64,000 nt of DNA from Flintibacter muris (GTDB lineage Bacteria > Bacillota > Clostridia > Oscillospirales > Oscillospiraceae), in the NCBI RefSeq assembly GCF_943192995.1, contig NZ_CALPCP010000008.1:79018-143017 (forward strand). The letters are read 5' to 3'. Within the stretch, counting starts at the first letter, position 1. The number at the start of each line of letters is the position of its first letter. The notes beneath the pieces are model-generated. The model was not told the DNA's origin. It saw nothing but the letters and a program-made list of their open reading frames with translations, and did not search any database. This document shows positions 34,379 to 43,344 of the stretch, one piece after another. The position numbers and the translations under genes are program-made.

Positions 34379-34774
34379 ATGAAAAACGCATATTATCCAG
34401 CCGTGTTCCATCCCGAGGAGGTGGGTTACTCGGTCTTTATCCCGGACATTGAGGGCTGCTCCACCCAAGGCGACACCATAGACGAAGCGGTGGAGATGGC
34501 CAAAGATGCCATTGGGCTGATGCTGGAGGGGATAAGCGAATACCCCCAGGCCACCACTCCCTCCGCTCTTTCTCCGGAAGGAGAGGATTTCGTGGTCATG
34601 ATTCCGTTCAATGCGGCGGAGTACGCCAGAAAAAACAACCGGTCTGTAAAGAAGACGCTCTCTCTCCCCGCCTGGCTCAACGAGGCAGCGGAAGCCGCTC
34701 ACCTAAACTTTTCCGGCGTACTTCAGGAGGCACTGAAAGCCAAGCTGGGCATGGAAGGACAGAACCAGAGATGA
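34379..34774 (+). CDS. hicB: HicB-family antitoxin
   Basis: A 131-aa protein: an RNase-H-like HicB domain (YYPAVFHPEEVGYSVFIPDI; GCSTQGDTIDEAVEMAKDAI) and a C-terminal ribbon-helix-helix-like region (KKTLSLPAWLNEAAEAAHLN) for DNA binding. AAAGGAGCG precedes the ATG. It overlaps the lipoprotein gene by 4 nt. It probably still represses the promoter at 34105. Confidence 0.92.
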   Translation: MKNAYYPAVFHPEEVGYSVFIPDIEGCSTQGDTIDEAVEMAKDAIGLMLEGISEYPQATTPSALSPEGEDFVVMIPFNAAEYARKNNRSVKKTLSLPAWLNEAAEAAHLNFSGVLQEALKAKLGMEGQNQR

Positions 34775-35964
34775 AAAAATATATCTTTTGCTTGCTGCTG
34801 GCTCTGTGCCTCACCGGTTGCGCCCCCGCCGCTCCACCCTCCTCTGCTTCCGTCTCTGTTCCCTCTCCCGCCATCACTGTTCAGGAAGAGACAGAGCCCT
34901 CCCGCTCCCTGCCCCAGACCGCCGATGTGCCTCCGGGGGATTATGCCCCCTGGCAGGAGGCCTACACCGAATTTTTAGCAAACCTGCGCTCGGCGGAATA
35001 CCAGCATACGATGGGGGAGCTGTCCTTTTCCGGAGATGATATGCCCAGCGACTCCTACTCCCTCTACGACGTGGACAAGGACGGCGTCCCTGAGCTCTTT
35101 TTGAAGTGCGGCAACTGCGAGGCGGACTATTACACTCTGGTCTACACCTTCCACGGCGGGCAGATCTCCAGCCTGGGCTCCTTCCAGTCGGGCCACTCCT
35201 CCCTGTACACCGTCCCGGAGGAGGATGGGGTAATCATCCGCTTCGGCCACATGGGCTATGGCAGCATTGAGAAATTTTCCATAGGGGAGGGCGGGGTCAT
35301 TGGCCCCTGGGAGACCCTCCTCACCGAAACTGAGGAGGACACCCGTGAAAAGGGCTACACCGATCCTGCTCAGCTCATTCCCGGCGCTCAGCTTGTCCCC
35401 TCCTGCTATACCTGTACCCAGCTCCGCCCGGCGGACAGCCCCGCCCTGGTACTGCCCGTCTGCGATTACCAGAACCGGGAGCTCCCCGCCCCCATGGACG
35501 AGGTTCAGGTACGGGCTGTCGTGGAACAGGTTCTGTATGGGAACGCTCCCTTCTTTGGTGTGTCCGGGGACGGCTTTCACGGGGACACCGGCCTGACCAC
35601 GCTGGAGGAGTATCTCCGGCCCGGGGCGGCCTACCCTTACGGGAAACAGCCTCTGGAGCTGAAAGAGACCGCCTGGGCCGACGTAAACGGGGACGGCCAA
35701 ACCGACTGCCTGCTCCGGCTGGAGCAGGAGGAGGAAAAATGGATCAATGTCCACTGCGCAGTCCTCAGTGTCCAAGAGGAGGAGGTCTACGCCTATTTCT
35801 TCGACAATATCCAGGATGTGACGGTGGAGCCCAACGGCGCGGTGACCTTTCAAATTTACCAGGACTGCTGGAAGCGGGCCTCCTTCTTCAAAAATCAGAG
35901 CTATACTGTCCCCACGTCTGAGCCGGTTCAAGGTGACGGCCTGGCCTGGGACCCTTTTCAGTAA
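34771..35964 (+). CDS. Secreted lipoprotein with calcium-loop-like motifs
   Basis: A 397-aa protein with a lipoprotein signal peptide (FCLLLALCLTGCAP, lipobox LTGC with C17), then a low-complexity Pro/Ser linker. Two DxDxDG-type loops (YDVDKDGVPELFLK near 100 and WADVNGDGQTDCLL near 310) resemble dockerin/FG-GAP calcium sites. It is anchored to the outer face of the membrane. The ATGA overlap with hicB is probably fortuitous or gives read-through expression. Function unknown. Confidence 0.8.
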   Translation: MKKYIFCLLLALCLTGCAPAAPPSSASVSVPSPAITVQEETEPSRSLPQTADVPPGDYAPWQEAYTEFLANLRSAEYQHTMGELSFSGDDMPSDSYSLYDVDKDGVPELFLKCGNCEADYYTLVYTFHGGQISSLGSFQSGHSSLYTVPEEDGVIIRFGHMGYGSIEKFSIGEGGVIGPWETLLTETEEDTREKGYTDPAQLIPGAQLVPSCYTCTQLRPADSPALVLPVCDYQNRELPAPMDEVQVRAVVEQVLYGNAPFFGVSGDGFHGDTGLTTLEEYLRPGAAYPYGKQPLELKETAWADVNGDGQTDCLLRLEQEEEKWINVHCAVLSVQEEEVYAYFFDNIQDVTVEPNGAVTFQIYQDCWKRASFFKNQSYTVPTSEPVQGDGLAWDPFQ

Positions 35965-35998
35965 AAAACGCCCTGCGGACTGTGCCGCAGGGCGTTTT
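35965..35998. terminator. Bidirectional terminator
   Basis: Perfect 14-bp stem AAAACGCCCTGCGG/CCGCAGGGCGTTTT with loop ACTGTG. It ends both the lipoprotein gene (plus) and the phage operon (minus). Confidence 0.92.
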
Positions 35999-36000
35999 GA

Positions 36001-36570
36001 TTACAGATATTCCACACAGGTCTCCAGCTCACTCCAGGAAAATTCCGGGTCCTCAATGGACTTCCAGCTGGGGAAATTGGCCTCCAGTTCCCTCCAGGTG
36101 AGGTACCAGAAGTCGTATTCAATGCCCAGATGGGTGGGCAGGATGTCCTCAATGATCTTTTTCAGCTCCTGAAAGTTGCCCGGCTCCCCGGCCACACCGG
36201 GAAAGGAGACGGACACCAGCCCCTTTCCCCGCTCCTTCACCACGGCGGGAACGCCGCAGCCGGAGATGGTGTCGTTAATGGCATCCAGGGTAAAGCTGTC
36301 CCCGCCGATACGCAGCAGGGCGGCCAGGGCGGCGGCCATTTTTCCCGGATCGGCGGCCACCGGGCGGCGAATCAGCAGGGAGGCAATCTTTTCCAGCCCC
36401 CAGCTCTCCGCCGACGCCAGGGAGGACTCCCGCCAGACCTCCTCCAGCCAGGCCATGATGTTATCCAGCGCCTCCCCCTGGGCGTCCAGTTCCCCGCCAT
36501 TGAACACGGCCTCCAGATTGTACACCCCTAAAGGGCGCAGCAGCTCTCTCAGGCAAATTGCGTGCTTCAT
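36001..36570 (-). CDS. Phage tail protein, XkdU-like (DUF2313)
   Basis: A 189-aa baseplate-associated protein of the XkdU/Mu gp48 type (LRELLRPLGVYNLE near the start; LGIEYDFWYLTWRELE near the end). It follows the baseplate J gene with a 4-nt overlap and is the last gene before the shared terminator. In PBSX-like phages the receptor-binding fibre genes come next; here they are absent. Confidence 0.85.
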   Translation of the reverse strand: MKHAICLRELLRPLGVYNLEAVFNGGELDAQGEALDNIMAWLEEVWRESSLASAESWGLEKIASLLIRRPVAADPGKMAAALAALLRIGGDSFTLDAINDTISGCGVPAVVKERGKGLVSVSFPGVAGEPGNFQELKKIIEDILPTHLGIEYDFWYLTWRELEANFPSWKSIEDPEFSWSELETCVEYL

Positions 36571-37622
36571 GCCTTTTCCTCCACACTTAGCGTACCCAGT
36601 ATAGGCAGCTGGTCCTCCCCGATTGCCACGTCAGCCGCCGGGGTTGTGATGGCGTAGTTGGCCACCCCGTCGCAGTGGTAAATGATCTCGCCCAGTTTGG
36701 CCCGAAGCACCCGCTGGCCCAGCAGTCTGCCGGTAAACCAGCCCCGGATGGCCTCCTCTACCCGGGCCAGCACCTCCGCCCTGTTCCGGCCCTCCCCGGG
36801 CTCCACCTTGACGGCGATATGCACCGTCACCGTCTCGGGGGCGCGGACCTTCAAATCCACGGCGATCTCCCGCCGCTGCTCAAAATAGTCCTCCAGCTCT
36901 TCCAGCAGCTCTTCTCCGGGCAGACCGGCCAGAGTAGCGGGCACAATATCCACCGAGCCCACCCCTCTGGGCCGGGGAATGACTGCCGCCGCCGCCACCT
37001 GGTCAAAGGACAGCGCCCCCTGCTGGTAGAAGGCGCTGTTGGCCCCGTTGGGCAGGCGCTTAAAGGTCTCCAGCACCCGAACCCGCAGGGCCCCGTCCTC
37101 CTCCCCATCGGCCCCGCCGGAACAGGGCTCCGGGTTGGAGCACACGGAAATCCCCACAGGGGCCACCGCCATGGAGGTGATAGCCCCGGCGGACACATTT
37201 CCCAAGCTCCCGGCCTCCAGCGCCCGGATAGGGACGTCCACCGCCAGCTCTCCCGCCGCCAGCACGGCGGGAGCGGTGGTCTCAAACCGGACCAGCCCCG
37301 CCGTCATGCACACCGTTCCCTGGGGGATGTCCCGCGCGGCGGCCGCCGCCTCTCCGGCGGTAAAACGGACTGTTCCCACGGCGGCCACCGCCGGCTTGCG
37401 CTCCAGGCCCCGCAGCTGGGCGTGGCGGTCCAGATACTCCCCCTCCGCCGTCTGGGGAAAGGCCTGCCTCACCACCCAGTCCGCCTGGACGTACAGAGCA
37501 TAGACCTGGGCCGCCAGGGCGTACAGCCGGGCGGACAGATCACAGCCCCCCTGGGGCTCCAGCCCTGTCCGCTCCCCAAAATAGACAAGCATCTCCTGAT
37601 AAATTTCATCAATGGTTTTCAT
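36567..37622 (-). CDS. Baseplate J-like protein (XkdT)
   Basis: A 351-aa wedge protein of contractile tails. The N-terminal region (GCDLSARLYALAAQVYALYV) and the EGEYLDRHAQLRGLERKPA segment, then GSLGNVSAGAITSM, are typical of the Baseplate_J family. Overlaps XkdS by 4 nt and XkdU by 4 nt. Length is close to PBSX XkdT. Confidence 0.92.
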   Translation of the reverse strand: MKTIDEIYQEMLVYFGERTGLEPQGGCDLSARLYALAAQVYALYVQADWVVRQAFPQTAEGEYLDRHAQLRGLERKPAVAAVGTVRFTAGEAAAAARDIPQGTVCMTAGLVRFETTAPAVLAAGELAVDVPIRALEAGSLGNVSAGAITSMAVAPVGISVCSNPEPCSGGADGEEDGALRVRVLETFKRLPNGANSAFYQQGALSFDQVAAAAVIPRPRGVGSVDIVPATLAGLPGEELLEELEDYFEQRREIAVDLKVRAPETVTVHIAVKVEPGEGRNRAEVLARVEEAIRGWFTGRLLGQRVLRAKLGEIIYHCDGVANYAITTPAADVAIGEDQLPILGTLSVEEKA

Positions 37623-37993
37623 CTCGTTTCCACTCCTCCAGCCGTCATCACAAGGGGCAGCTGAACCGTCAGCTCCTCGCCCTCCCAGCTCAGGAAAACG
37701 GTAAGCAGCCCCGTCTCCCCCGCCTGGGTCAGCTCCACCGACTCCACCGCCAGCTCAGGCTCCTCCCGCAGGGCCTCAGCCACATACTGGGCGGCCAGAA
37801 CCTGACGGGCCGACGCCTTTTCCCGGCCCAGCTGATACAGCCGACTGCCCAGATTGGGCAGAAAGGGCATCGCCCCTCTCCGAGCGGTCAGGCGGTACAG
37901 CACCCGGGCCAGCACCTCCTCCCCTCCGGACAGGGCGGTAAAGCTGCCCATCCCATTGGGGACATAATCCCCATTCACGAGCTTCCACTCCAC
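37619..37993 (-). CDS. Phage tail protein, XkdS-like (DUF2634)
   Basis: A 124-aa gp25/lysozyme-like baseplate wedge component: ALSGGEEVLARVLYRLTARR, FLPNLGSRLYQLGREK. It lies between the spike-like protein and baseplate J, as in PBSX. Confidence 0.87.
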   Translation of the reverse strand: MEWKLVNGDYVPNGMGSFTALSGGEEVLARVLYRLTARRGAMPFLPNLGSRLYQLGREKASARQVLAAQYVAEALREEPELAVESVELTQAGETGLLTVFLSWEGEELTVQLPLVMTAGGVETR

Positions 37994-38005
37994 GCTGTTT
38001 CCTCC

Positions 38006-38449
38006 TCACAATTTCATCTGACTGATAAGCTCCTGGGCGGCCTCCCGGGCGATTTCCCGCACCATGCTCTCCAGAGACTGGCCGTTGATGGCCAGTCCGC
38101 CCTGGCCCAGGCTCATGGAATTCTTTCCGCCGGTCACCTCCACCTGTCCCTGGCCCAGGTGGAGGGAGCACTCCATGCCGGTCAGCCTGACCTCCCCTGG
38201 CTTCAGGTCCTCCGCGTCCTGGGTGGTGCCCAGAATGCAGGGGGATTCCCCCTCCGCCCCCGCCTTGAGCACCAGCACCTTGTCCCCGGAGGTGGGCCGC
38301 CAGCTGTAGCCTCCCGGGCCGTAGACGTTCAGCCAGCGCCGCTCACCCCCCAGGCTCACCCCGGCGGGGTCGCCCCCCATGGTGATGGTGCCCATCTCCG
38401 CCGCCGGCTCCTGCACCCGCAAATTTCGATCCCGCTGTGATGTCCACAT
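38006..38449 (-). CDS. Baseplate spike/assembly protein, gpV/XkdR-like
   Basis: A 147-aa protein with an OB-fold-like first half (GERRWLNVYGPGGYSWRPTS, GDKVLVLKAG) and a beta-rich, glycine-containing second half (HLGQGQVEVTGGKNSMSLGQ) consistent with a short trimeric spike. The ATG follows GAGGTG. It is shorter than usual spike proteins and carries no added enzymatic domain. Confidence 0.75.
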   Translation of the reverse strand: MWTSQRDRNLRVQEPAAEMGTITMGGDPAGVSLGGERRWLNVYGPGGYSWRPTSGDKVLVLKAGAEGESPCILGTTQDAEDLKPGEVRLTGMECSLHLGQGQVEVTGGKNSMSLGQGGLAINGQSLESMVREIAREAAQELISQMKL

Positions 38450-38520
38450 ACTTCACACCTCATTTATTTTTTAGCATTTATCAGATTTGCAGCAGGGGCG
38501 GCCTGTGGCCGACTTTACAG
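38450..38520. repeat. Short gap with a GGGGCGGCC repeat fragment
   Basis: A half copy of the dispersed palindrome (GCAGGGGCGGCCTGTGGCC) between two tail genes. Confidence 0.5.
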
Positions 38521-39471
38521 TCACACCGTAAAGTCAGGATCGGCCAGCTCCAGCCGGCTCCAGCGGCCTGCGCCGTCCATCCCCACCGTCACCTGAACGG
38601 CCCGGTATTGGCCGTTCCAGTCCAGCCCTTTGCGCCGGACGGTAACCAAATCCCCCGGCCAGGCACAGAAGGGCTGTCCGATGGTCACCTCCATTCGAAA
38701 CAGCTCAGAGGCTGATTTATCCAGCTGGAACTGTCCGCTGTACCGCATGGACTTGTAGGCGTTTTTTGCGGGCAGGGTGATAATCCGCCGTGCCCGGCCT
38801 CCTGCCGCAGCAAATTTCTTGTTGGTGACCGTCTCCGCTGTACCGCCCCACCGGTCCCGGATCATCACCTGGGACAGCACCCCGTAGCGCTTATCCCGGC
38901 GGACCAGGGAAATGAGGGGGACGCTGTCATCCACCACCCGCTCCTCGCTGTCGTCCCAGCCGGTGAGCACCAGCCGGCCCTCCCGATCAAAACGGGGGGC
39001 GACTCCCCCGTAGTACCGGGCAAACTCATAGACCACCGACCACTCGCTGCTCCCGGTGGACACCGAGAACTGGCTCACCGGAGGCAGCTTGCCCTTGGAG
39101 GCCACACTGATCCCGTAGGGCTGCACATGGTCCCGGATAATGTCCAGCTGGGTGGCAACCTGATAGTCCTGGCCCAGGGCCTCATTGTCCAGCAGCAGGG
39201 CGGCCATCCCCCTGCCGGACAGCTCCAGCAGCCGCCCTTGGCCGGTGACGCTCACCTCGCACTCATCCACTACCCCGGTGAAGACCCGCTCTCCCTGGTA
39301 TTCCGCCGTAAAGCCCACCCAGTCCTCCGGCCTGGTGGTGTTGTTCTCATCCCAGACGCACCGCAGCCAAAAGCTGTCGCAGGGCACCCCTGCGGTATAT
39401 TCCAGCCGCCAGGCCACCGGCCTGGGCAGCGCCCAGCGCACCTGTTTGGCGTCTGTCACATAAGCGGTCAA
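38521..39471 (-). CDS. Phage tail protein, XkdQ-like (gpD/hub)
   Basis: A 316-aa hub protein of the XkdQ type (YTAGVPCDSFWLRC; WVGFTAEYQGERVFTGVVDE; GRGMAALLLDNEALGQDYQV; and AWPGDLVTVRRKGLDW). It would form the ring between tail tube and spike. It overlaps the LysM protein gene by 4 nt. Confidence 0.88.
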   Translation of the reverse strand: MTAYVTDAKQVRWALPRPVAWRLEYTAGVPCDSFWLRCVWDENNTTRPEDWVGFTAEYQGERVFTGVVDECEVSVTGQGRLLELSGRGMAALLLDNEALGQDYQVATQLDIIRDHVQPYGISVASKGKLPPVSQFSVSTGSSEWSVVYEFARYYGGVAPRFDREGRLVLTGWDDSEERVVDDSVPLISLVRRDKRYGVLSQVMIRDRWGGTAETVTNKKFAAAGGRARRIITLPAKNAYKSMRYSGQFQLDKSASELFRMEVTIGQPFCAWPGDLVTVRRKGLDWNGQYRAVQVTVGMDGAGRWSRLELADPDFTV

Positions 39472-40043
39472 CGCACTCGCACCTCCTCACCCACCAAAAT
39501 CAGGTTGGGATTTTTAATCTGGGGATTGAGAGCAATCAGCTCCGCCAGCCTCACCCCATACCGGCTGGCCAGCGCCCACAGGGTATCCCCCTTCACCACC
39601 CGGTGGTAGAGGGGCTGACTGCCCGCCTGGGAGATGCCGCCCCCCGCTGTCCCCGTCCGCTCCCCCACCTGGGAGGCCAGGCCGTTATACAGCCCATATT
39701 CCTCCCAAAAGGCAAAGGAGTAGCGCACATAGTCGGGCCTGGGCTCCTGCTCTACCCGCAGGGAGACAAAGTAGGCGTTGGCCACCTGCCAAAGGGGGTG
39801 TACCAGCAGCCCCGGCCCATCCTCGTAAAAGACACAGGCCAGCCGCTGAAACTCCACATAGGCGCCATCCCCTGCAAACTCACCCTCGCCCTCCATAACC
39901 CGGTGCCCCATCCCCAGGTCCTGGAGCTGGTAGCGGCTGAAGGGCGTCTTGTGTACCGCCACAGCCCGCTGAAAGTCGATGGAGTACACCCTGGGGTTGT
40001 GGGGCCAGGTGTAGCTTTTATAGCGCATAGGGGTCAGATTCAT
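39468..40043 (-). CDS. LysM-domain tail protein (XkdP-like)
   Basis: A 191-aa protein with an N-terminal tail-specific domain (FQRAVAVHKTPFSRYQLQDL) and a C-terminal LysM repeat (YHRVVKGDTLWALASRYGVR through NPNLILVGEEVRVR). In PBSX-like tails it caps the inner hub. LysM can contact peptidoglycan. ATG after AAGGAG. Confidence 0.9.
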   Translation of the reverse strand: MNLTPMRYKSYTWPHNPRVYSIDFQRAVAVHKTPFSRYQLQDLGMGHRVMEGEGEFAGDGAYVEFQRLACVFYEDGPGLLVHPLWQVANAYFVSLRVEQEPRPDYVRYSFAFWEEYGLYNGLASQVGERTGTAGGGISQAGSQPLYHRVVKGDTLWALASRYGVRLAELIALNPQIKNPNLILVGEEVRVR

Positions 40044-40057
40044 CCCATCACTCCTTC

Positions 40058-40747
40058 TCAGTACAGATAAAAGCCCCCGTCATACCGGCGGCTGTCCCGG
40101 CGGAAGGCCTGATCCGTCCGCTCCGCCCAGCCGGCGTCACTGCCAAAATTGGAGCGGACACCATCGGCGACCCCAACCGGGGCCCGCTCCCCCTCCGGCG
40201 CCTCTGCCGCCTGGGGATAGACCGTCCTCCATGGGGCCCCAGCAGGGGAGACGGGGCCGCCGCCCGGTCTCCCCGCCCCATCCCAGCCGCTCTTTCCCCC
40301 GCCGGGGGGAACGGCCGCCGCCCGGTCCATATGCTCCAGCTGGGACGCCAGAACGGCCCCAACCTTTGGCCTGTCAACCTCCGCCGCCGGGAGGGTGTCA
40401 ACCCTTGGCGGCACATTTTCCCCTCCAAAGAGCGTTTGTCTCAAAAGCTCCGGCTCTCCCGCCGGCCCATCTGTCCCATTTGCAACTCTTTTTCCGCCCG
40501 GATTGCCGTCTTCTCTAACACTTATTCTATCGTCACCTATTTCCACATCTCGGTTGACAACCGTTTTCTCATTGTAAACCCCTTCCGCCTTTTCGGATAC
40601 AGACCTGTTCTGTAATCTGTCAGCCGAAGGAGCCTCCTCCTGTCCTGCGTTCTGCTGCTCCAGCCCGGACAGCTCTCTCTCCAACCGCCTCACCTGCTCC
40701 AGCAGCCGGTTGGCGTTTTCCAGGCTCTCCTCCAGATAGTCAGGCAA
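40058..40747 (-). CDS. Phage protein at the tape-measure position, coiled coil
   Basis: A 229-aa protein with an N-terminal coiled coil (LENANRLLEQVRRLERELSG), then a long disordered middle rich in Gly, Pro, Ala, Glu, and an aromatic end (RRYDGGFYLY). It starts at a TTG 8 nt after GGAGG and overlaps the chaperone end by 8 nt. This is the slot where PBSX-like phages have the tape measure, normally >500 aa with membrane helices. This protein has none, so it is either a very short tape measure, a chaperone partner, or a remnant. The family is not recognised. Confidence 0.7.
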   Translation of the reverse strand: MPDYLEESLENANRLLEQVRRLERELSGLEQQNAGQEEAPSADRLQNRSVSEKAEGVYNEKTVVNRDVEIGDDRISVREDGNPGGKRVANGTDGPAGEPELLRQTLFGGENVPPRVDTLPAAEVDRPKVGAVLASQLEHMDRAAAVPPGGGKSGWDGAGRPGGGPVSPAGAPWRTVYPQAAEAPEGERAPVGVADGVRSNFGSDAGWAERTDQAFRRDSRRYDGGFYLY

Positions 40748-41380
40748 GCTGCGTCCCTCCTTTCAGCTCCAAAAAGCGATCCAGGTCAAAGGCGGCATTG
40801 TCCCTCTCCTCTGCCCGCTGGCGTGTGGCCTGGCCGCACACCGGGCAGCGCTCCTCCAGCGCTCGGGACCGGCATCCGAGACACAGCCGTCCCAGATCCT
40901 CCTCACGGTCCAAGAGGATGTTTGTCAAACACCACAGGTAGTCCCGTCCCTTCATCATCCTGGCCCGCTCTTCGGTGGGCAAAGCGCCAAACTGTTTCAG
41001 CACCCGCCAGCGCAGCCGCTCTTCGGGGGTGTCACGGAGTTTTTTTTTACCTTCTCCAGCTCCTCCTGAGACAGGTCCAGCCCCGGATCGCTTTCCCGGC
41101 TGAAGGCGCTCCACCGGGCGGCCAGACGGGCAATCTCCTCCACCGTCAGCCCGGCCAGCACCGCCCGTCCGTCGGCAAAGACTGGCACATGGTCCTCCGT
41201 TCCCTCCAGCGCCCTGGCCAGCAGGCAGGCGTTGGAGCACAGAGCCTGCTCTCTGCCATCACCGGCCAGCTCCGCGCTCTCCCTCCGGGCCTGGAGCACC
41301 TCCAGCGCCGACAACAGCCGCAGATCAAAGCCGTCCCCCAAAGAAATCCGGTCTTTTCCGGCTAAAATGGACAGCGCCAC
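40740..41380 (-). CDS. Tail assembly chaperone with -1 frameshift (long form)
   Basis: The first frame (GTG 41380 to stop 40997, 127 aa) covers MALSILAGKDRISLGDGFDL to EELEKVKKNS. At a run of nine A on the coding strand (41048-41040; slippery A AAA AAC) a -1 shift continues as KKKLRDTPEERLRWRVLKQF to GGTQLA at 40740, giving a 213-aa product. The added part has a CxxC knuckle (RCPVCG). Two products from one gene are typical of tail chaperones (lambda gpG/gpGT logic). The downstream region holds no independent start with a ribosome site. Confidence 0.85.
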
Positions 41381-41383
41381 ATC

Positions 41384-41773
41384 TTACACCCCCGTTTCAA
41401 TCCGCCTGGAGGCCACCAGAGTGACCTTTTCCAGCACCATGCTGCCTATATTGGCGCTCTCCTCAATGGAGCTCCACTGGCAGTCGGAGTAAATAATTTT
41501 CTTATCCGGCTTGCAGATCACCAGGGAGAAGCCGGACAGGTCATGAAAATTGATGTTGTCCCTAATAGCCTCGTCTGTGGCATACAGTCGGGTCAGCTCA
41601 ATCACATGGGCGGCCTGTCCGGCCACAGTGGCCACCGGCTCCTCCTCGCCAAAGGCCTCCACCGCAATGCTGCTCTTGGTTGTTTTGGCGGCGTAGCTCT
41701 GCACCACCGCCACCCGCACGCCGTCCGCCTCCAGATAGATGTCGCTGCTGGTGGGAAATCCCGCAATACTCAT
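41384..41773 (-). CDS. Phage tail tube protein
   Basis: A 129-aa beta-rich protein (MSIAGFPTSSDIYLEADGVR; IAVEAFGEEEPVATVAGQAA) of the XkdM-type tube, although short. It follows the sheath gene, as in all contractile tails. The chaperone gene starts just after it. Confidence 0.85.
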   Translation of the reverse strand: MSIAGFPTSSDIYLEADGVRVAVVQSYAAKTTKSSIAVEAFGEEEPVATVAGQAAHVIELTRLYATDEAIRDNINFHDLSGFSLVICKPDKKIIYSDCQWSSIEESANIGSMVLEKVTLVASRRIETGV

Positions 41774-41785
41774 TGTTTAACCTCC

Positions 41786-42844
41786 TTACACAGTGATGTG
41801 GGCTGTCAGCCAGATCTGGTTCAGCCCGTGGGCCACGGTAAAGGCAAACTCCACCAGGCACCGGGTGGGGTCCTCCGCGTCGGCGGTTACCGACACGTCC
41901 TCATACCCGGTAATAATCTCCCGGGCCAGCTTATTCTCCAGCTCCAGCACCACCTGGGTCCGGATAGCCCCCCGGCTCTGAGCGGTGTTTTTGGCCCGGC
42001 GGAACTTGGTCCGCAGAGCGTCCCGCATACCAGGGATCACGTCGTCCACCACCCGGATGGCGGACAGGTCCCTCCAAGCGGTATCCGCCGTATCCCCGGT
42101 GGCGGTCCGGGTGGTCACCCCCCGGATCACGCTGATTACGCCGCCCAGGCTCTCCACCGGGGTAACGCCCCCCAGGATCAGCAGGTCCACATCTCTGTCC
42201 TCCAGCCGGGTGGAAAGTCCGCCCAGCCCCAGCAGCTCCGCGCCGCCCAGGGGGACGGCGGGGTCACTCTCCGCAGCAATGGCCCCCGCCACAGCGGCGG
42301 CCAGGGGCAGACCGGATATGTTCTCCCCCTCTCCGTCCACGCCGCCGGGGGCCACCAGCACCACCCGCTCGTGGTTGAGCTCCTTGGCCCGCCGAATCAG
42401 ATCATCCACGCTCTCATCCTTCGCCCCCGCCAGCACGCCCAGGCGCTCCCGGCGCATGCCGGAGGCCTCAATCACGCTGTCCCGCAGCGCCTTCTGCACC
42501 CCTGCGTCTGTACTGCCGCAGATGACCAGAGCAATGTTCTCCATTCCGGCCAGCTGGGCAAAGGCCGCCTCATAGCCGCTGTCATCAGCCACCGGTACGG
42601 CCACCACCCCGGAGGCACCGTTTTTCAGCGCCAGACGGATCAGCTCCGCCATATCCTCCGCCCCGCCGGCGCCAAAGGCGGACACAGCCCGGTCATAGCT
42701 GGTAATCGTCTGGGCCACCCCTGCCTGGGCCTGGGTATTGACAGCCGCAAGGCCCACCAGCCGGCCGCTTCCCCGGCCGCTGACCACTGTGGAAGCGTCG
42801 TAGGAGGAGTAGACCCCCGGACGCTGATGTACACTGATACTCAT
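41786..42844 (-). CDS. Phage tail sheath protein
   Basis: A 352-aa contractile sheath protein (XkdK-like): RPGVYSSYDASTVVSGRGSG at the start, a central domain with VVLVAPGGVDGEG, and a C-terminal conserved sheath domain (DDVIPGMRDALRTKFRRAKN; VELENKLAREI-type helix; FAFTVAHGLNQIWLTAHI). Its presence makes this a myovirus-type tail. It is shorter than PBSX XkdK. Confidence 0.93.
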   Translation of the reverse strand: MSISVHQRPGVYSSYDASTVVSGRGSGRLVGLAAVNTQAQAGVAQTITSYDRAVSAFGAGGAEDMAELIRLALKNGASGVVAVPVADDSGYEAAFAQLAGMENIALVICGSTDAGVQKALRDSVIEASGMRRERLGVLAGAKDESVDDLIRRAKELNHERVVLVAPGGVDGEGENISGLPLAAAVAGAIAAESDPAVPLGGAELLGLGGLSTRLEDRDVDLLILGGVTPVESLGGVISVIRGVTTRTATGDTADTAWRDLSAIRVVDDVIPGMRDALRTKFRRAKNTAQSRGAIRTQVVLELENKLAREIITGYEDVSVTADAEDPTRCLVEFAFTVAHGLNQIWLTAHITV

Positions 42845-43344
42845 TTTTTTACCACACCTCGCAATTCAAAATCCTCAAATCCGCCGCCCGCGCCGCACAC
42901 AGCGCACAGCCACACGGTGCAAAACGCCTCCACCGGCCGTTTCAGCCGCCGGCTTTCACTGTCCCGAACGGTCTCCCCGCAGGAAAACTCCCCCAGGACA
43001 ATCCCCTCGGGCCCGCCCAGAATCAGCGCCCCGGCCAAAGCGTCAAAGGCCTTCTGAACCATCTGGCCGCCCCCTTTCTCCGGGGCATAGATGTCCAGGC
43101 CAAAGGTGAGCTCCGCTCTTTTCCCATACCGCTCTTCCCATCGGTCCTCCGCCTCGTTGTACCGCTCGCCCAGATAATCCTGAAAGCCCGCCGCCCCGGC
43201 CTTACACCCCCGGAGGGAGACCACCACCACCGGCTCCTCCCGCTCCTGCCGCGGGCTCACCGGCCAGGCGGTCACCGCGGGGACGCCCCGGTCATTGAGC
43301 CAGTCCGCCATCACCTGGCGGATACCTTCCAGCCCCACGCTCAT
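42841..43344 (-). CDS. Phage tail completion/terminator-like protein
   Basis: A 167-aa protein between the connector and the sheath (EGIRQVMADWLNDRGVPAVT; FGLDIYAPEKGGGQMVQKAF). Position and size fit the tail terminator that caps the tube. It overlaps the sheath start by 4 nt and the previous gene by 4 nt. Confidence 0.7.
   Translation of the reverse strand: MSVGLEGIRQVMADWLNDRGVPAVTAWPVSPRQEREEPVVVVSLRGCKAGAAGFQDYLGERYNEAEDRWEERYGKRAELTFGLDIYAPEKGGGQMVQKAFDALAGALILGGPEGIVLGEFSCGETVRDSESRRLKRPVEAFCTVWLCAVCGAGGGFEDFELRGVVKK

Noticed and set aside
40740..41240. Independent gene in the second chaperone frame
   Set aside because: No start with a ribosome site; the N-terminal part of the frame is nonsense, whereas a -1 shift at the A-run gives a coherent product.
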